Part shown: one piece after another, positions 12,894-24,267 of the stretch | Layout of the letters: every line of letters starts with the position of its first letter | Position numbering within the stretch: position 1 is the stretch's first letter | Assembly (NCBI GenBank): GCA_963669155.1 | Contig: OZ022597.1 | Span: 9,821,605-9,885,604 of the forward strand | Direction of reading: 5' to 3' | DNA: 64,000 nucleotides | DNA from: Arbacia lixula | Taxonomy: Eukaryota > Echinodermata > Echinoidea > Arbacioida > Arbaciidae | The notes under the pieces: model-generated | Seen by the model: only the letters and a program-made list of their open reading frames with translations | Databases searched by the model: none | Told to the model about the DNA's origin: nothing | Position numbers and translations under genes: made by a program

Positions 12894-13150
12894 GTAAGTA
12901 TACATTTTCATTTACAGAAATACAACCATTCATACTCAGCTGTCAAACGTGAAGTTACAGTTATAATGTTTATAACTTAGTAGGACCTTCTCACATCTCA
13001 GCTTGAACAATGTGATACTAGTATACTACATTTTTGCCATACCAAAATGTATTACAAACATTAATGTTTTGTAGTGTATTAAACTACATGATTGCTTTGA
13101 GATATTTTGCACATCCATATTACATGTATATTTGTGTTATTCTCCTTTAA

Positions 13151-13974
13151 CTCTTAGCCTGCCCCAACGCATAGAGCTCAGTGCCATGCTGCTAATCCCC
13201 ATTGTGCCAGCCCCAAATCCGCCCTATGCCAAGTTTATTTTGAGTCCTCGTTAGTTGCGCTTCATTTTCTGTGTTGGCATTTTCGAATCACTATATTTTG
13301 AAACTTATACACTTTTACAGAAAAATGTGTACACAAAAGTTGTAGAAAATCTTATCAGCTTCATTATAATATCACATTCGTACAGAGATCTTACTTTCTT
13401 ATTTTGTTATAAACTAATAATAAACATTTAGCTGTATACTTTTCAAGTCATTTCTGTGCTATATTCGTTAAACTGCATACATGCTTCTTTATTTTCAGAT
13501 CTTATTCATAATGTTGTATGTTTATATGGTAACTTCCATTTGGCATTTTGTGACAAATACCCCCCTTGGACCCCACAAATAGGCTATGCCTTGACTAGAA
13601 ACGATTGGGTACACAATATACATCCTGTCTTTTATTCCTTTATTTGCACGAGGGAGTGATAAGGTACATCCTGTATATCAAATACAAAACACTAAATTAC
13701 TCAAGAAAATTCAATCTGAAAGGTGTAAACAAACATGCGTAATCCAAAGCCGATTAGCTGGTGCGTGCGATGCGATGAACAATAGCGTGTGCGAAGCATT
13801 AAGTACAAGTGCAATGAGCATGAACAATGACTGCTATGACGAATGCGAGCAAGCGCGCTTCTGGCACTCGAACGGTAGCGCCCTTGCTTGAACAAAGCAG
13901 TCAAGCGATAGCGCGCTTGCGTGTATGAAGCACCGTAGCAATAGCGTGTTTGCAGCGCTATGGCACTTTAAGAG
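13151..13974 (-). mobile_element. TTAA-flanked element family 2, copy 1
   Basis: 824 bp between TTAA at 13147-13150 and 13975-13978. The terminal inverted word is CTCTTA / TAAGAG. It is nearly identical to 15476-16298 (opposite orientation) and 39971-40800. One end is rich in gcgct / agcgc words built on '(c)gctatcgcttgactgc'. The short frames inside recur in all copies but show no transposase motif, so it is a non-autonomous piggyBac-like element (superfamily inferred from TTAA). Confidence 0.8.
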
Positions 13975-14844
13975 TTAAGGTTCAACCATGCCTTGCATCT
14001 AACACTTTCACTTTGTACTTCGCTCCGTCTCAAAGCCTCAGTTCTTATCTTATTCTCACATTCCAATATATTCATTATTCCAATATATTCATTATATATT
14101 CATCGATATATTCATTTGGCCACAGCATCCTGTCACTGGTCGATCCCCATATGACTCACTTCTCTAACCCAATAATATTATTGTACCAACCAGTTCCAAT
14201 CATGACTAATGATGGAAATATTATACCCCTGTATATATAAGCAAAAGTATTCCAGAATTAAAACACTTTTAGTTTATACACCAAGCAGACAAGTCACTCT
14301 TGCTCTCTGTTCGTGTCTTATGTATTATCTTTTTGTACCTTACCCAATACATAAAATATTTGTTATAATCATTTAATGTAGCATTTACACTACACTTGAT
14401 ACAAAAGTGTATTGCAAATAATGCTTTGAAACAATTTGAAATGCACTAATGTGCTCTACGCTCCTGTGATACATGGCCAATTAAATAAACTACTGAACGT
14501 AATAAGGTATGACCATGCTGCTACTGATACGATTAAGCACCTTACAATAATGCTCTATACACCTCAATATGCAACTGTCCAGACAGAGGTAGCATTGGAA
14601 ACAAATGTACAATATTGAATTGTTCTTGCTTTGTGTGATTACTTTACGGTAACTGCTGCACAATATTGTACAAAGATTGAGAAAAAAATGCTTAATGACA
14701 TTAGCTCGTCAAGCACTATAAACGCTTCACATTGCTGAGTTAGTATAACCTCTCTTTCTTATAATTTCCGCCGGACGAATTAATACAGTTGAGTTATGCC
14801 AAACAAACGTTTATTCCTACTGCTCGTTCTGTTATATTCGATAT

Positions 14845-16850
14845 AACACAAGATGACACTAACTTAATTCGACTCAACCCCACAAAACTGTGGTAAGAAA
14901 ATCAAAAAGACTTGATACAGATTGTGCATTTCAAGTCTACAACTATCATTCTGTAAACAGCAGAATGCTGCTTTCAATATTTTAAGTTTATATATGGGTG
15001 ATTCCACAGGGTTAGGGCAATGTGACTTCTGAAAATGTCTCGTCCATGTAAAAGCAATATGATGTTCATGTAATTGTGGTAGATTTTATGCCTGTTGCTT
15101 TAAATCCATAAAAGATTTCAAATTTCAATGTCCATTACTGAGAAAAGATAACAATTTGTCATTGATAGCTCAAAACCACATCTGAATTGATCTTCATGCT
15201 GAACTGCAAAGGTTGATACCTCCGTTACATGGACATTGCATGGAAACTTTGCCCCAACCCCATGGAATGACCCATATCTCTATATAGCCCGGGCTATTTT
15301 GAAATCGTATAGCCGGGGGGGGGGGGGGGGGGGGGGCTAAGATCTCGACCGTTGATCGCGCGATCGCGACGAAAATTGCCATGTACGTCACCGATGACGT
15401 TATCTCCACAATTCAATTGTCAATTGCATCAAAATTATTCAAATTTATTTTTAATTAATTAATTATGCTAATTAACTCTTAAAGTGCCATAGCGCTGCAA
15501 ACACGCTATTGTTACGGTGCTTCGTACACGCTAGCGCGCTATCGCTTGACTGCTTTGTTCAAGCAAGGGCGCTACCGTTCGAGTGCCAGAAGCGCGCTTG
15601 CTCGCATTCGTCATAGCAGTCATTGTTCATGCTCATTGCACTTGTACTTAATGCTTCGCACACGCTATTGTTCATCGCATCGCACGCACCAGCTAATCGG
15701 CTTTGGATTACGCATGTTTGTTTACACCTTTCAGATTGAATTTTCTTGAGTAATTTAGTGTTTTGTATTTCATATACAGGATGTACCTTATCACTCCCTC
15801 ATGCAAATAAAGGAATAAAAGACAGGATGTACATTGTGTACCCAATCGTTTCTAGTCAAGGCATAGCCTATTTGTGGGGTCCAAGGGGGATATTTGTCAC
15901 AAAATGCCAAATGGAAGTTACCATATAAACATACAACATTATGAATAAGATCTGAAAATAAAGAAGCATGTATGCAGTTCAACCGAATATAGCACAGAAA
16001 TGACTTGAAAAGTACAACTTAATGTTTATTATTAGTTTATAACAAAAAAAGAAAGTCAGATCTCTGTACGAATGTGATATTATAATGAAGCTGATAAGAT
16101 TTTCTACAACTTTTGTGTACACATTTTTCTGTAAAAGTGTATAAGTTTCAAAATATAGTGGTTCGAAAATGCCAACACAGAAAATGAAGCGCAACTAACG
16201 AGGACTCAAAATAAACTTGGCACAGGGCGGATTTGGGGCTGGCACAATGGGGATTAGCAGCGTGGCACTGGGCTCTATGCGTTGGGGCAGGCTAAGAGTT
16301 AAATGCATAAAATCATAATTTGGTTGTAAATCTTTAATTATAGCCCCAAAACTGCTAGATTTCAGTCCAGACACTCTTCTTAGGATTATTATCAAATAAG
16401 GATTAAAAAAATGGCAATATGATTTTTTTTCTTATGTATTTTATTGTTTTTTCGACTTTTTGTTTTTCATTGTTTTTTTCGATGGAAATCATTGCAAACA
16501 CTATTTCAGTCATAAATAACATGAAATCTATTGTTTTTCATCAGTAAAAATGAAAATAATGATACATTTATGAATTTCGGCTAGTTACAGAATTTGCATT
16601 GGATTTGTACATGAAATCACGTTTTTGAGCAATTTTTGGTCTGACATGCACGTACAAAATGTAACTGTGGAACCGCATACCCCCGCATCGCAAATTTGGT
16701 CTTTAAAGTTGCGTTAGACTTGAAGGAAAAAAGTCATGAAACATCTCGGCATGATCTTTTCGCGTTACAAATTTATCGCGAAAAATGTCGAGGGGGGGGG
16801 GGGTGGCTGTTTTTGCCCCCCCCCCCCCCCTCCCCCGGGCTAGATAGGGT
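14845..16850. mobile_element. Composite insertion in a duplicated intron block
   Basis: The block copy at 11430-12030 runs straight from 'tctgttatattcga' to 'gtcttgttgaga', but in the second copy these words are separated by about 2 kb (14843 to about 16851). The insert contains family-2 copy 2, a G run at 15317-15337 beside 'atagccgg', and G and C runs at 16790-16835 beside 'cccgggctagat', so its outer part may be an inverted-repeat element. Termini were not resolved. Confidence 0.5.
15476..16298 (+). mobile_element. TTAA-flanked element family 2, copy 2
   Basis: 823 bp between TTAA at 15472-15475 and 16299-16302, inverted relative to copy 1, with the same CTCTTA / TAAGAG ends. It lies within a larger insertion (about 14845-16850) that interrupts a duplicated intron block of gene 1, next to G and C homopolymers at 15317-15337 and 16790-16835. 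Confidence 0.8.
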
Positions 16851-17519
16851 TAACTCTTGTTGAGGCTTCACCTGCTCGTCGAGCTTTACATCAATCACTC
16901 GGGGATTCATTTCTATGTGGAAGGTATTGTATTTTATCAATGTGTATTTTATTATGTCCAAATATAAGTTATGATATTCATAAATGATTTGAAATAAGTA
17001 GATTGTATACTATGTTATATGTACATGAAACAAAATGAAAGATACAAAAATAGGGGCATCGAAATAGCCTGTCCCTCCAAAGTCGCCAGGAGACAATTTG
17101 TCGATGGTTCTATTTATATTTTTTAGTTCTCACAACGTAGCTTGGTACATGTGTTTGTATATTTTTACTTCATTGTGGACTTGACAAAAGCTACCAGAAA
17201 GTGAAATTGCAAAAAGAAGATCTTGGTTATTATGTTCAATTGAAGGCGTATTGATATTATACTTCATAGGGTAGGGCGTATAGAGTGCATTTGCCTCGCG
17301 TCTAGAATCAAGGAAAAATATGTTAAACACTTTCATGTAACGGTCAGGTAAGAATCTGTGTCAAAAAGTTTTTATAATTTCCCGACGTAGAGTACTGTTT
17401 ATCTTTGCCTAGCCGCTCACCAAAATTTTCAAATGAATCAGAGATTATTGTATTTGTCAGTGGAGCGTGGATATATAAGTATTATAGTGATAAATGGGAT
17501 TATTTTGTTGTTGTTTCAG

Positions 17520-17597
17520 ACCGTATTGGGCAGTTGGACGTTGTTGCGTCGAAAACGCAGACAGCCGAGATTGTCTCCACAAGTGGCAGCCCTGAAG
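17520..17597 (+). CDS. Gene 1 linker exon (26 codons)
   Basis: Acceptor ttgttgtttcag, donor gtgaga; 78 bp, phase 1 at both ends. It encodes a Ser/Thr/Glu-rich stretch (DRIGQLDVVASKTQTAE, then IVSTSGSPE). No domain is recognised. The phase fits both 12893 before it and 18347 after it. Confidence 0.6.
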
Positions 17598-17973
17598 GTG
17601 AGATAACACATTCAGATGCCTAACGACAAGTCTGACAATTGTCAATGATTGTAAGCATCGCTAAACCAGTGATAATCGTTTGTCTCGCAATGTATGGTCA
17701 ACTACAGATCTAAGATTGCGACGTTTCGTGTGCCTCTGCAACGCTTCGTAAGGTGATACAAAATTGTAGTGAGTATTTATTTTCCTTTGTTGCTAGCATA
17801 TTACCGCCCGATGCAGTCGTATCAGTGGCCTATTGTTTGATCAAGCATCCGGGTACGCCGGCCAATAGCATTGGGCTTCGTCCTTTGACCGTTTAGGAGC
17901 GGGTTTTCGGTCATTGCGCTGCACTGACCAAAGGGTATTTAAGCCCCTACCCACTACAATAATTGTTTTTGTA

Positions 17974-18019
17974 TCACACCTGACGAAGTGTTGCAGCCGC
18001 GAACGAAACGTCGTGATCC
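17974..18019 (+). ncRNA. Hammerhead-like motif, copy 1
   Basis: It has the core CTGACGA (17980-17986), a helix GT(G)TTGC / GCGAAC closing loop AGCC, then GAAACGTC (18005-18012), followed by GTG that can pair with the CAC just before CTGACGA. C3-U-G-A-N-G-A9, GAAA and the UC cleavage dinucleotide match the hammerhead ribozyme core, and the ACGT would give a very short stem III. One extra A sits between the core and helix II, so activity is doubtful. Penelope-like elements are known to carry hammerheads, so this may be a Penelope fragment. Confidence 0.4.
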
Positions 18020-18346
18020 TAGATCCCTTGCTGACCATGCATTGCGACACAACGGTTATCACAGTCGATTTATCCGCAATGAGTAACTTATTGAGCATGA
18101 TTGTAAATATGTTGCTTCACTTTTAACGTTCAGAAGAGGGTTCGGAGAAACCAACATAAATAACATATTAAGCCACAATTGTGATTGTCTCGTTGTGGCG
18201 TTAATTACGCCCTATCAATTTTTCCAGATAGTTAATGTTATGATTGATGTTATTTTTACCATGTTTACCAGTGTATTATATTGTGATAATTTCACATTTA
18301 AGGGATTATACATGTATATATATTTTGTATGTTGATATACACTCAG

Positions 18347-18412
18347 ATGACAACTGGTATCTTCCTCTATTGTTTGGTGATCACTCGGACACAGAGGTGG
18401 AACACGCTCAAG
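18347..18412 (+). CDS. Gene 1 linker exon, copy 1 (22 codons)
   Basis: Acceptor tatacactcag, donor gtgagg; 66 bp, phase 1 both sides, encoding DDNWYLPLLFGDHSDTEV followed by EHAQ. It is identical to the exon at 19125-19190. No domain recognised. Confidence 0.65.
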
Positions 18413-18754
18413 GTGAGGAAGGATACGTATTTTTTTACCCGCTCAATGGATAGCCTCAGTTTATTAATGCAATTTACAACAAAGCAATGTTAAATATGTA
18501 GACAAAACAGCACTGAGCTTGAAAGTAGTACACCACTATCTGGTCGATTTCACCACCATACTTACATTAAACCTATTTATACTTCTAATTACTTACGAAA
18601 CACACCTGGCTACCGCTTGGCTTATGATAATGGCACGATACCTAGGAATCCATACACAGGACATCTGTTCTACTGGTTAGGAGCGGGTTTTCGGTTACAG
18701 CGCTGCACTGACCAAAGGGTATTTCAACCCCTACTCACTACAATAATTGTTTTT

Positions 18755-18803
18755 GTATCACACCTGACGAAGTGTTGCAGCGGCGAACGAAACGTCGTGA
18801 TCC
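18755..18803 (+). ncRNA. Hammerhead-like motif, copy 2
   Basis: The duplicated version: CTGACGA (18764-18770), helix GT(G)TTGC / GCGAAC closing loop AGCG, GAAACGTC (18789-18796) and the flanking GTG. The single difference in the helix loop (C to G) does not break pairing. Confidence 0.4.
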
Positions 18804-19124
18804 TAGATCCCTTGCTGACCATGCATTGCGACACAACGGTTATCACTGGCGATTTATCCGCAATGAGTAACATATTGAGCATGATTGTAAATCTGTTGCT
18901 TCACTTTTAAAGTTCAGAAGAGGGTTTAGAGTAACCAGCATAAATAACATATTAAGCCACAATTGTGATTGTCTCGTTGTGGTGTCTCGTTGTGGCGTTA
19001 ATTACGCCCTATGAAATTTCACATAGTTTATGTTATGTTTGATGTTATTTGTACCAGTGTATTATTTTGTGATAATTTCTCATTTAAGGGATTCTATATA
19101 TTTTCTGTATGTTGACATACTCAG

Positions 19125-19190
19125 ATGACAACTGGTATCTTCCTCTATTGTTTGGTGATCACTCGGACACAGAGGTGGAACACGCTCAAG
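19125..19190 (+). CDS. Gene 1 linker exon, copy 2 (22 codons)
   Basis: Sequence-identical duplicate of 18347-18412 with the same acceptor (acatactcag) and donor (gtgagg). Because both are phase-1 symmetric, either or both can be spliced in without a frame change. The exact identity suggests recent duplication or gene conversion. Confidence 0.65.
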
Positions 19191-19815
19191 GTGAGGAAGG
19201 ATACGTAGTTTGTCACCCGCTCAATGGAGAGCCTCAGTTTATTAATACAATTTACAAGAAAGCAATGTTGAACATATAGACAAAACAGCACGGAGCATGA
19301 GAATAATATGAGAATATGAGAATGAGAGCAGAGGAGACGGAAAAGAGGGGATCGAAGGGAGTCAACATGTGCATGGTGTACGTGTATGAAGACATATTGT
19401 GGGTACGCATGCACAACTGGCAGACTGCAAATTATGCTCACGCATGAAATCCTTTTGCAAGCACCGGATACATACCATGGTAAAGCATGCAAAATAAGCA
19501 CCCTGGATAGAGAATATGATGTAATGGACTTGGTGCAAGTGTTTGTTCTTGTCTGGTGCTCTCTCCACATCTAGTTACTTGGAATTGCAGATTGTAAAAG
19601 TCCAAGCTTATGAAGATTTTGCCTCACTGAGATAGTGAAAAGCCATTTTATCACAAGAACGTATGATACCACCAATATCAGTGAAACGGGTGTGACTTGA
19701 TTGTGTTTGCATGCGGTGCACAGAAAGCCCAACGAAACGTACCGAATTTCAATACCTGACATTTAAAACAGTCTACTTTCTCTTCCTCTTTCCTCTTCTA
19801 CGTTTTCATTCAAAG

Positions 19816-20160
19816 CTGTGGATCAGCCTCCTAACACTAGCAATGCTGAAATGAGTAGAGTTATCACTAAAGAAGGAGGGGAACTACACCTAGAAAGATA
19901 CGGAGTGAAAGTCATCATTCCCCCAAAAGCCGTCGAGTGGCCGGTAGAAGTCAGCATCAAACTCTTGACTGACACCAGCAAGCTTGATATTAGAGAAGGG
20001 GAAATAGTAACTACCTTTGGTGTGCAATGCAGTCCTGATGGTCAGACGTTCGAGAAACCGGTTTGCGTTATTCTTCCTCACTCTGCCGTCTTCACAAGAC
20101 CATCCAGTGTGCAAGCCGTATTGCACTATGTCAGTGAAAACAAACACGATCAAATCGAGG
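19816..20160 (+). CDS. Gene 1 ZU5 domain exon
   Basis: 115 codons, phase 1 in and out, with acceptor ttcattcaaag and donor gtaagc. After about 17 linker residues the ZU5 pattern begins: EGGELHLERYGVKVIIPPKA, then VEVSIKLL, FGVQCSPDGQTFEKPVCVIL and VLHYVSENKHD. ZU5 is the beta-sandwich shared by ZO-1, UNC5, ankyrin, PIDD1 and the FIIND of NLRP1/CARD8. The 'G-G-x-L, V-x-V-I-I-P-P-x-A, F-x-x-x-V-x-x-x-P-D-G-x-x-F-x-x-P-V' series is clear. The next exon, in the same phase, completes the domain and starts UPA, so this is a ZU5-UPA-Death protein and not a tight-junction protein. Confidence 0.88.
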
Positions 20161-20429
20161 GTAAGCCCATTTCCACTTTCTGCATTGCATGGATCAGAGA
20201 AAATATTATTATTTGTCTGTTTTGTAAGAAAAGGCTAATTTCAATGGTGCTCGATATCAGCGTCAGCACAATATAAAAAAAGATTGATATGAGAATAGTG
20301 GGATAATATGACAATATTTAAAAGAAAAAAAGTGATGTGATAGACTAGGTAGTGCGTCAAGGTCGCAAAAAAGTTACCAGCCATGTGCATACTGGACATT
20401 TAACGAAAATATAACCGTTTGAAGAAAGT

Positions 20430-21692
20430 TATTATATACTCTTCAATGTTTATATCACTCCTGTGTCAACTATAATTCGTAAGCACAATCTTTTCTATCT
20501 TATCTATGCCGATGATATTCAACTATATGATGCGTTTGATCCTCGTTCACCATCAAGTATGCAAGAAGTGTTAGAAAGAATTTCGTTATGTATTGCTGAA
20601 ATAAACACGTGGAAGACTTCAAATTTCCTCAAACTAAATGTTTCTAAAACTGAATTCACTATACTATGTCGGAAAAACCAATTCAATGAAAATCTATCCA
20701 ACGTAAAACTCAATGTATGTGATAATGAAATTGCACTATCCTATAAAGTTAAGAATCTTGGCATATGTATTGACTCGTGCTTTACACTCTCATCTCACGT
20801 CAGTAATACTGTACGTACCTGTAATTTCCATCTTAAGAATCTATGGCGCATTAGAAGATTTATCAATGAGAAAACTTGCCATCATGCAGTTAGGGCACTT
20901 GTACTTTCTCGACTTGACTATTGTAACAGTCTCTTTTCAGTTCTTTGTGTTAAAGATCAGAAAAAACTTCAGAGTGTTCAGAATCGTGCCGCACGTTTAG
21001 TGTTTTCAGTTGGTCGCAATATACATACGTCTCCTTTGATTAGGGAACTCCATTGGCTCCCTTTTTCTCAACGTGTCAAGTTCAAACTTTGTCTGTACAT
21101 TTATAAATTGATTAACAGTACTGGTCCTTCATATCTTGTAAACACAATTGCTCATTACACACCTGCTCGTAATCTACGTTCCCAAAATGATACCACCAAA
21201 CTTGTTATTCCGAGAACAAACCTCTCCATAGCAGAAAAACGTTTTATTATAGCTGGATCTAGAGTTTGGAATACACTCCCCTCTTCCATCCGAACAACAC
21301 CGACCATATCATCTTTCAAACGACAACTCAAGTCATATCTTTTTCCAAATATATAGTTTTATATTTTCATTTATTTAATGTGTATTTGTTTTGATGATTT
21401 TTGCTATCACTATTTGGTTTGACTTGGCTAACCCATCTGGGGCCTGGTGGCCTCAAGTGCTATACTAGAGCTTCTGTGAATAATGTGCTGACCGGGCTTG
21501 TCCCTTAAATTGTTGGTGAACGAAGCAGCAAGCAAGAGGCCACCAGGCCTCATCTGGCACAGTTGAGAACTCCAATGGTTGATGCAATTTAATGTATATA
21601 TTTATATTTTATATCTGATTGTAAGCGCTGTGATACTTTTTGTGTATAGCGCAGATAAATAACCATTATTATTATTATTATTATTATTATTA
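20430..21692 (+). mobile_element. 5'-truncated CR1/L2-type LINE in gene 1 intron
   Basis: One open frame from about 20439 to 21356 encodes the C-terminal half of a LINE reverse transcriptase: the YADD catalytic box, the LNVSKTEFTI block, LDYCNSLF, KLQSVQNRAARLV, LHWLPFSQRVKFK and a C-terminal TISSFKRQLKSYLF. These are typical of CR1/L2-group ORF2. About 310 bp of 3' UTR follow and end in an (ATT)n tail at 21664-21692. Fingers and endonuclease are absent, as in common 5' truncation. It is the same strand as gene 1, between the ZU5 and UPA exons. The frame is undamaged, so the insertion is fairly young. Confidence 0.88.
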
Positions 21693-22090
21693 CTTAAAGT
21701 ATTTATCCGCTTCATCGGCAGGAGCTATTGTATTATGTTCTCATGCTGCTATTATAATCAAACTGTTGATACTCTGTTCATTGTATGAAACTTTCACATA
21801 GTGAACGAGTTTTATCTTAAAGTAATAATTATACTACCACACATCGATTGAATTGTGTAAGGATGGCCATCCAGTAAATTTCAATGTTCGTCCTTCACGC
21901 TTTCTTTACATTTTTGTGAATGTCGGTGGTAGTGTAATTTGTTATGAATTTAATGTGCAATTTCTGAGCCCAACCACATGAAATCATATGGCATGTTTGA
22001 GTATGGGATTTACTCTGTATATATTTCTCACAACGCACTACAATCTGTATGCTTGTTTATGGAATACAGGCCTTGATTTTCTTAATGCAG

Positions 22091-22335
22091 ATGTGACCAC
22101 TAGAATACCACTTTCAACAGCCTCTGAGGGCGTACTTTTCTGCAAGGTGACGAGACATGAACTTCAAATCCACATCGACCACTTCAGTGGTATTTGGGCA
22201 TCTTTATGGTCGGTCATATTTGGAAGTTCCAAGACCATTATGTGTTGGCCATTCAGCAACGTGTGTGGAATCGGAGAGACTCAGTACCTGCGACTCCGCC
22301 TATTCGATAAAACACAGGCACCTGGTTTGAAGGAG
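22091..22335 (+). CDS. Gene 1 exon: end of ZU5 and start of UPA, with HFS motif
   Basis: 245 bp, phase 1 in and phase 0 out, acceptor tcttaatgcag, donor gtaagc. It reads VTTRIPLSTASEGVLFCKVT, then HELQIHIDHFSGIWASLW (last ZU5 strands), then the UPA start VIFGSSKTIMCWPFSNVCG and TQYLRLRLFDKTQAPGLKE. The H-F-S triplet at 22180-22188 sits where PIDD1 and FIIND proteins cleave themselves between Phe and Ser. UPA follows ZU5 in UNC5, ankyrin, PIDD1 and NLRP1. The join with 20160 rebuilds GAT (Asp). Cleavage is inference. Confidence 0.85.
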
Positions 22336-22389
22336 GTAAGCTTTGCGAACCCCCCGTTCATCCACACTATATGGTTAGTAGCCCATTCT

Positions 22390-22985
22390 CACCGCGGTCT
22401 CCTAACTAGCAAAAATGCGTATTAGAACGCAATGGTAAACGTATCACGCGTTGGACTACAGACTCACCGTCGGCGCAACGGTTTCGAGCAAGCTACGTAA
22501 TTACGAGTAAAAAAAACCGCAAGTTACATCAAAGCAACAAAAAATCCCATTCTTCGGCAAATGTCAAAATCATATGCCGACCAGAAACCCGGGCCAGAAA
22601 CTCCGTTTTCTCCAGAATTCCTGTTGTGCACTCGCTCAGTGATTGCTTCGGTCGCCGACTGGGAGAGTCAATTTGATTGCGATGTGCATGCCTTCAGTAC
22701 TACATCATGCGCGTTCCGAGAAATTATGATCGAAATGAAGACACTGTTTTTATGGCAGTCTGCTTTTTTCGGACCTAGTTCCAAAAGATCTAGGGTAGCC
22801 TAAAAGAAAAGAATTTGTTTTCTTAGAAGAGTCAATTTCAAACATAATTCACATGAACAAGCAAATTACAAATTTCTTTCTTCCACCCCCCCCCCCCCCC
22901 CAATCACCAAGTCATACAAATCGAACACGAATTCGATGAGGAAAAGCCCATTGGTAATACAGGTAAACACTGCGGTGTTTAAGGA
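22390..22985 (+). repeat. Dispersed repeat, copy 1
   Basis: It matches 41620-42695 in the same orientation, sharing 'cattctcaccgcgg', 'actagcaaaaatgcgtatta', 'ctaggtagcc'-type words and 'gaaaagcccattg'. The other copy contains a family-1 MITE between 'tagcct' and 'agaaaa'. Here the site is uninterrupted (22795-22812). A C run lies at 22887-22901. No coding function evident. Confidence 0.65.
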
Positions 22986-24132
22986 GGCACACATTTTCGG
23001 CGATAAATATTGACAGGCTGATAGTTTTGCCATGAAAAATACTTATTTTCGGAAGTGTTTATTCAAAATGTTTTAGAAATTACAGTTTGAAAATATATAG
23101 CATTAAATATTAAAAAGCTTTTTCGTTTTCGTCTCAAATCGCATGTGCGGTGAAAATGGCCCCCTATCAAATATGTTTGTATAGGTCAATGGAGGCTTGA
23201 TCATTTGAGACATTTCTATGTCTCTCTTTTTGTTTTTTTACCTACACCGTATCGGTTAATTAGGTAGGCGATATTAGTGGTGGTAATTGCGAGAATCGTA
23301 ATGCTAATGGAATAGTTCTACCGTGACCTAAGTTCCACATATTAGTTGGTAACAGGATTTTGATACAATTTTCTGTGAAAGATAAATTCGTTGAAATAAA
23401 ACGTGACGGCGTTGTGATTTGATTATTGGTCCTTTAATCATCACCTATACTACCACTTTATTTGATGACATGAACGATTTAAAGAGTTTGATATCCCGGG
23501 TGGATCTAAGGGGGGGGGGGGGGGGCAGCAGGGGGTGACCCATTAACGATGTTTTGGGGGTTTCTTTTAAGGCCCCATAATCAATGTTCCTGGCATCAAC
23601 TAACACGACGGAGACCATCTAAACATAGTGGTTCGCGAACCACGAGTGTCGTCTGATTTCGCGATCAATAAACGTGCAGAAATATAACAAAAAGAGGAGC
23701 AAGTTAAATCAAAACTTCCAGAAAAATGACGCACATGGCTAAATATGATTTGAACTTTTAACCCCTAGATGCTTTTGAACTCAACATCCTCATCAATATG
23801 TATGTGGTTTTACCCAAGGCTCATTTATATCAAGAATGAACACAACTGATGCAGAAAGAAAGAAATGAAAGCAAGTTAAACTAAATTTTTAACATGTTCG
23901 TAACAGACTAACAGACCAACAAACTCATAGACTAACATAACAGAAAAAGTAGGTCTCAACCGGTCAGGCGAGACAAAAACATGCTCATGTGAGTCTGGCC
24001 TCTGGACACATGAAAGCGTTGCTCTGTGATTATAAAGCATACATTTATTTAGTAGACCCAAAAGGCGTAATCTCTGTTAACATTTTGACATATTTGTATT
24101 TTTCCCCATGCATGTGCAATCTTTCATTTCAG

Positions 24133-24267
24133 GATATTGAGCAAAGTGAGGAGAGGATGGGTTACAAACCACGACACTGTGGACGATCAGTAATGGTGAA
24201 GCGTGGCAGTGGTTCGGTCCTTGTCTGTTGTGAAATTCCGGCTGAAAAACTTCCTGTAATGAAAAAG
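24133..24267 (+). CDS. Gene 1 UPA domain exon
   Basis: Acceptor tttcatttcag. It enters in phase 0, exactly matching the 22335 donor, and continues GLKE with DIEQSEERMGYKPRHCGRSV, the UPA pattern seen in UNC5 ('..LKEV..E...GG.LL..P..L'), then a beta-rich GSGSVLVCCEIPAEKLPVMKK. The 3' end is uncertain. The listed donor (AAG|gttgag) keeps phase 0 for the next exon, as does an alternative 12 bp earlier (T|gtaatg). If neither is used, the frame runs on to a stop at 24342, giving a shorter protein that ends within UPA. Confidence 0.7.

Larger units (their letters stand above)
10560..13070 (+). repeat. Tandemly duplicated intron-exon segments of the linker region
   Basis: The block at 10560-11220 recurs at 12500-13070, sharing words such as 'ggccgggatgcaa', 'cacactgatgagttatcagaa' and 'catccagggacagtcta'. 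The block at 11430-12030 recurs at 12290-12500 in part, and at 14370-14840 plus 16850-17000, sharing 'ctcctgttatacatggcc' and 'gctcgtcgagctttacatc'. Each block carried one short phase-1 exon near its 3' end, so duplication of these blocks multiplied linker exons. Divergence between copies is moderate. Confidence 0.75.
17620..19200 (+). repeat. Tandem duplication of about 778 bp carrying a linker exon
   Basis: 17894-18412 recurs at 18676-19190 with few differences, including the 66-bp exon, which is identical in both copies. Each copy also holds a fragment containing 'ggagcgggttttcgg', 'gcgctgcactgacc' and 'ctgacgaagtgttgcagc', a hammerhead-like motif. Confidence 0.8.

Noticed and set aside
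13456-13904. Conserved short peptides repeated at 13.5, 15.6 and 40.1 kb
   Set aside because: They recur only because the same TTAA-flanked element is present three times. No transposase motif and no conservation beyond the DNA copy.
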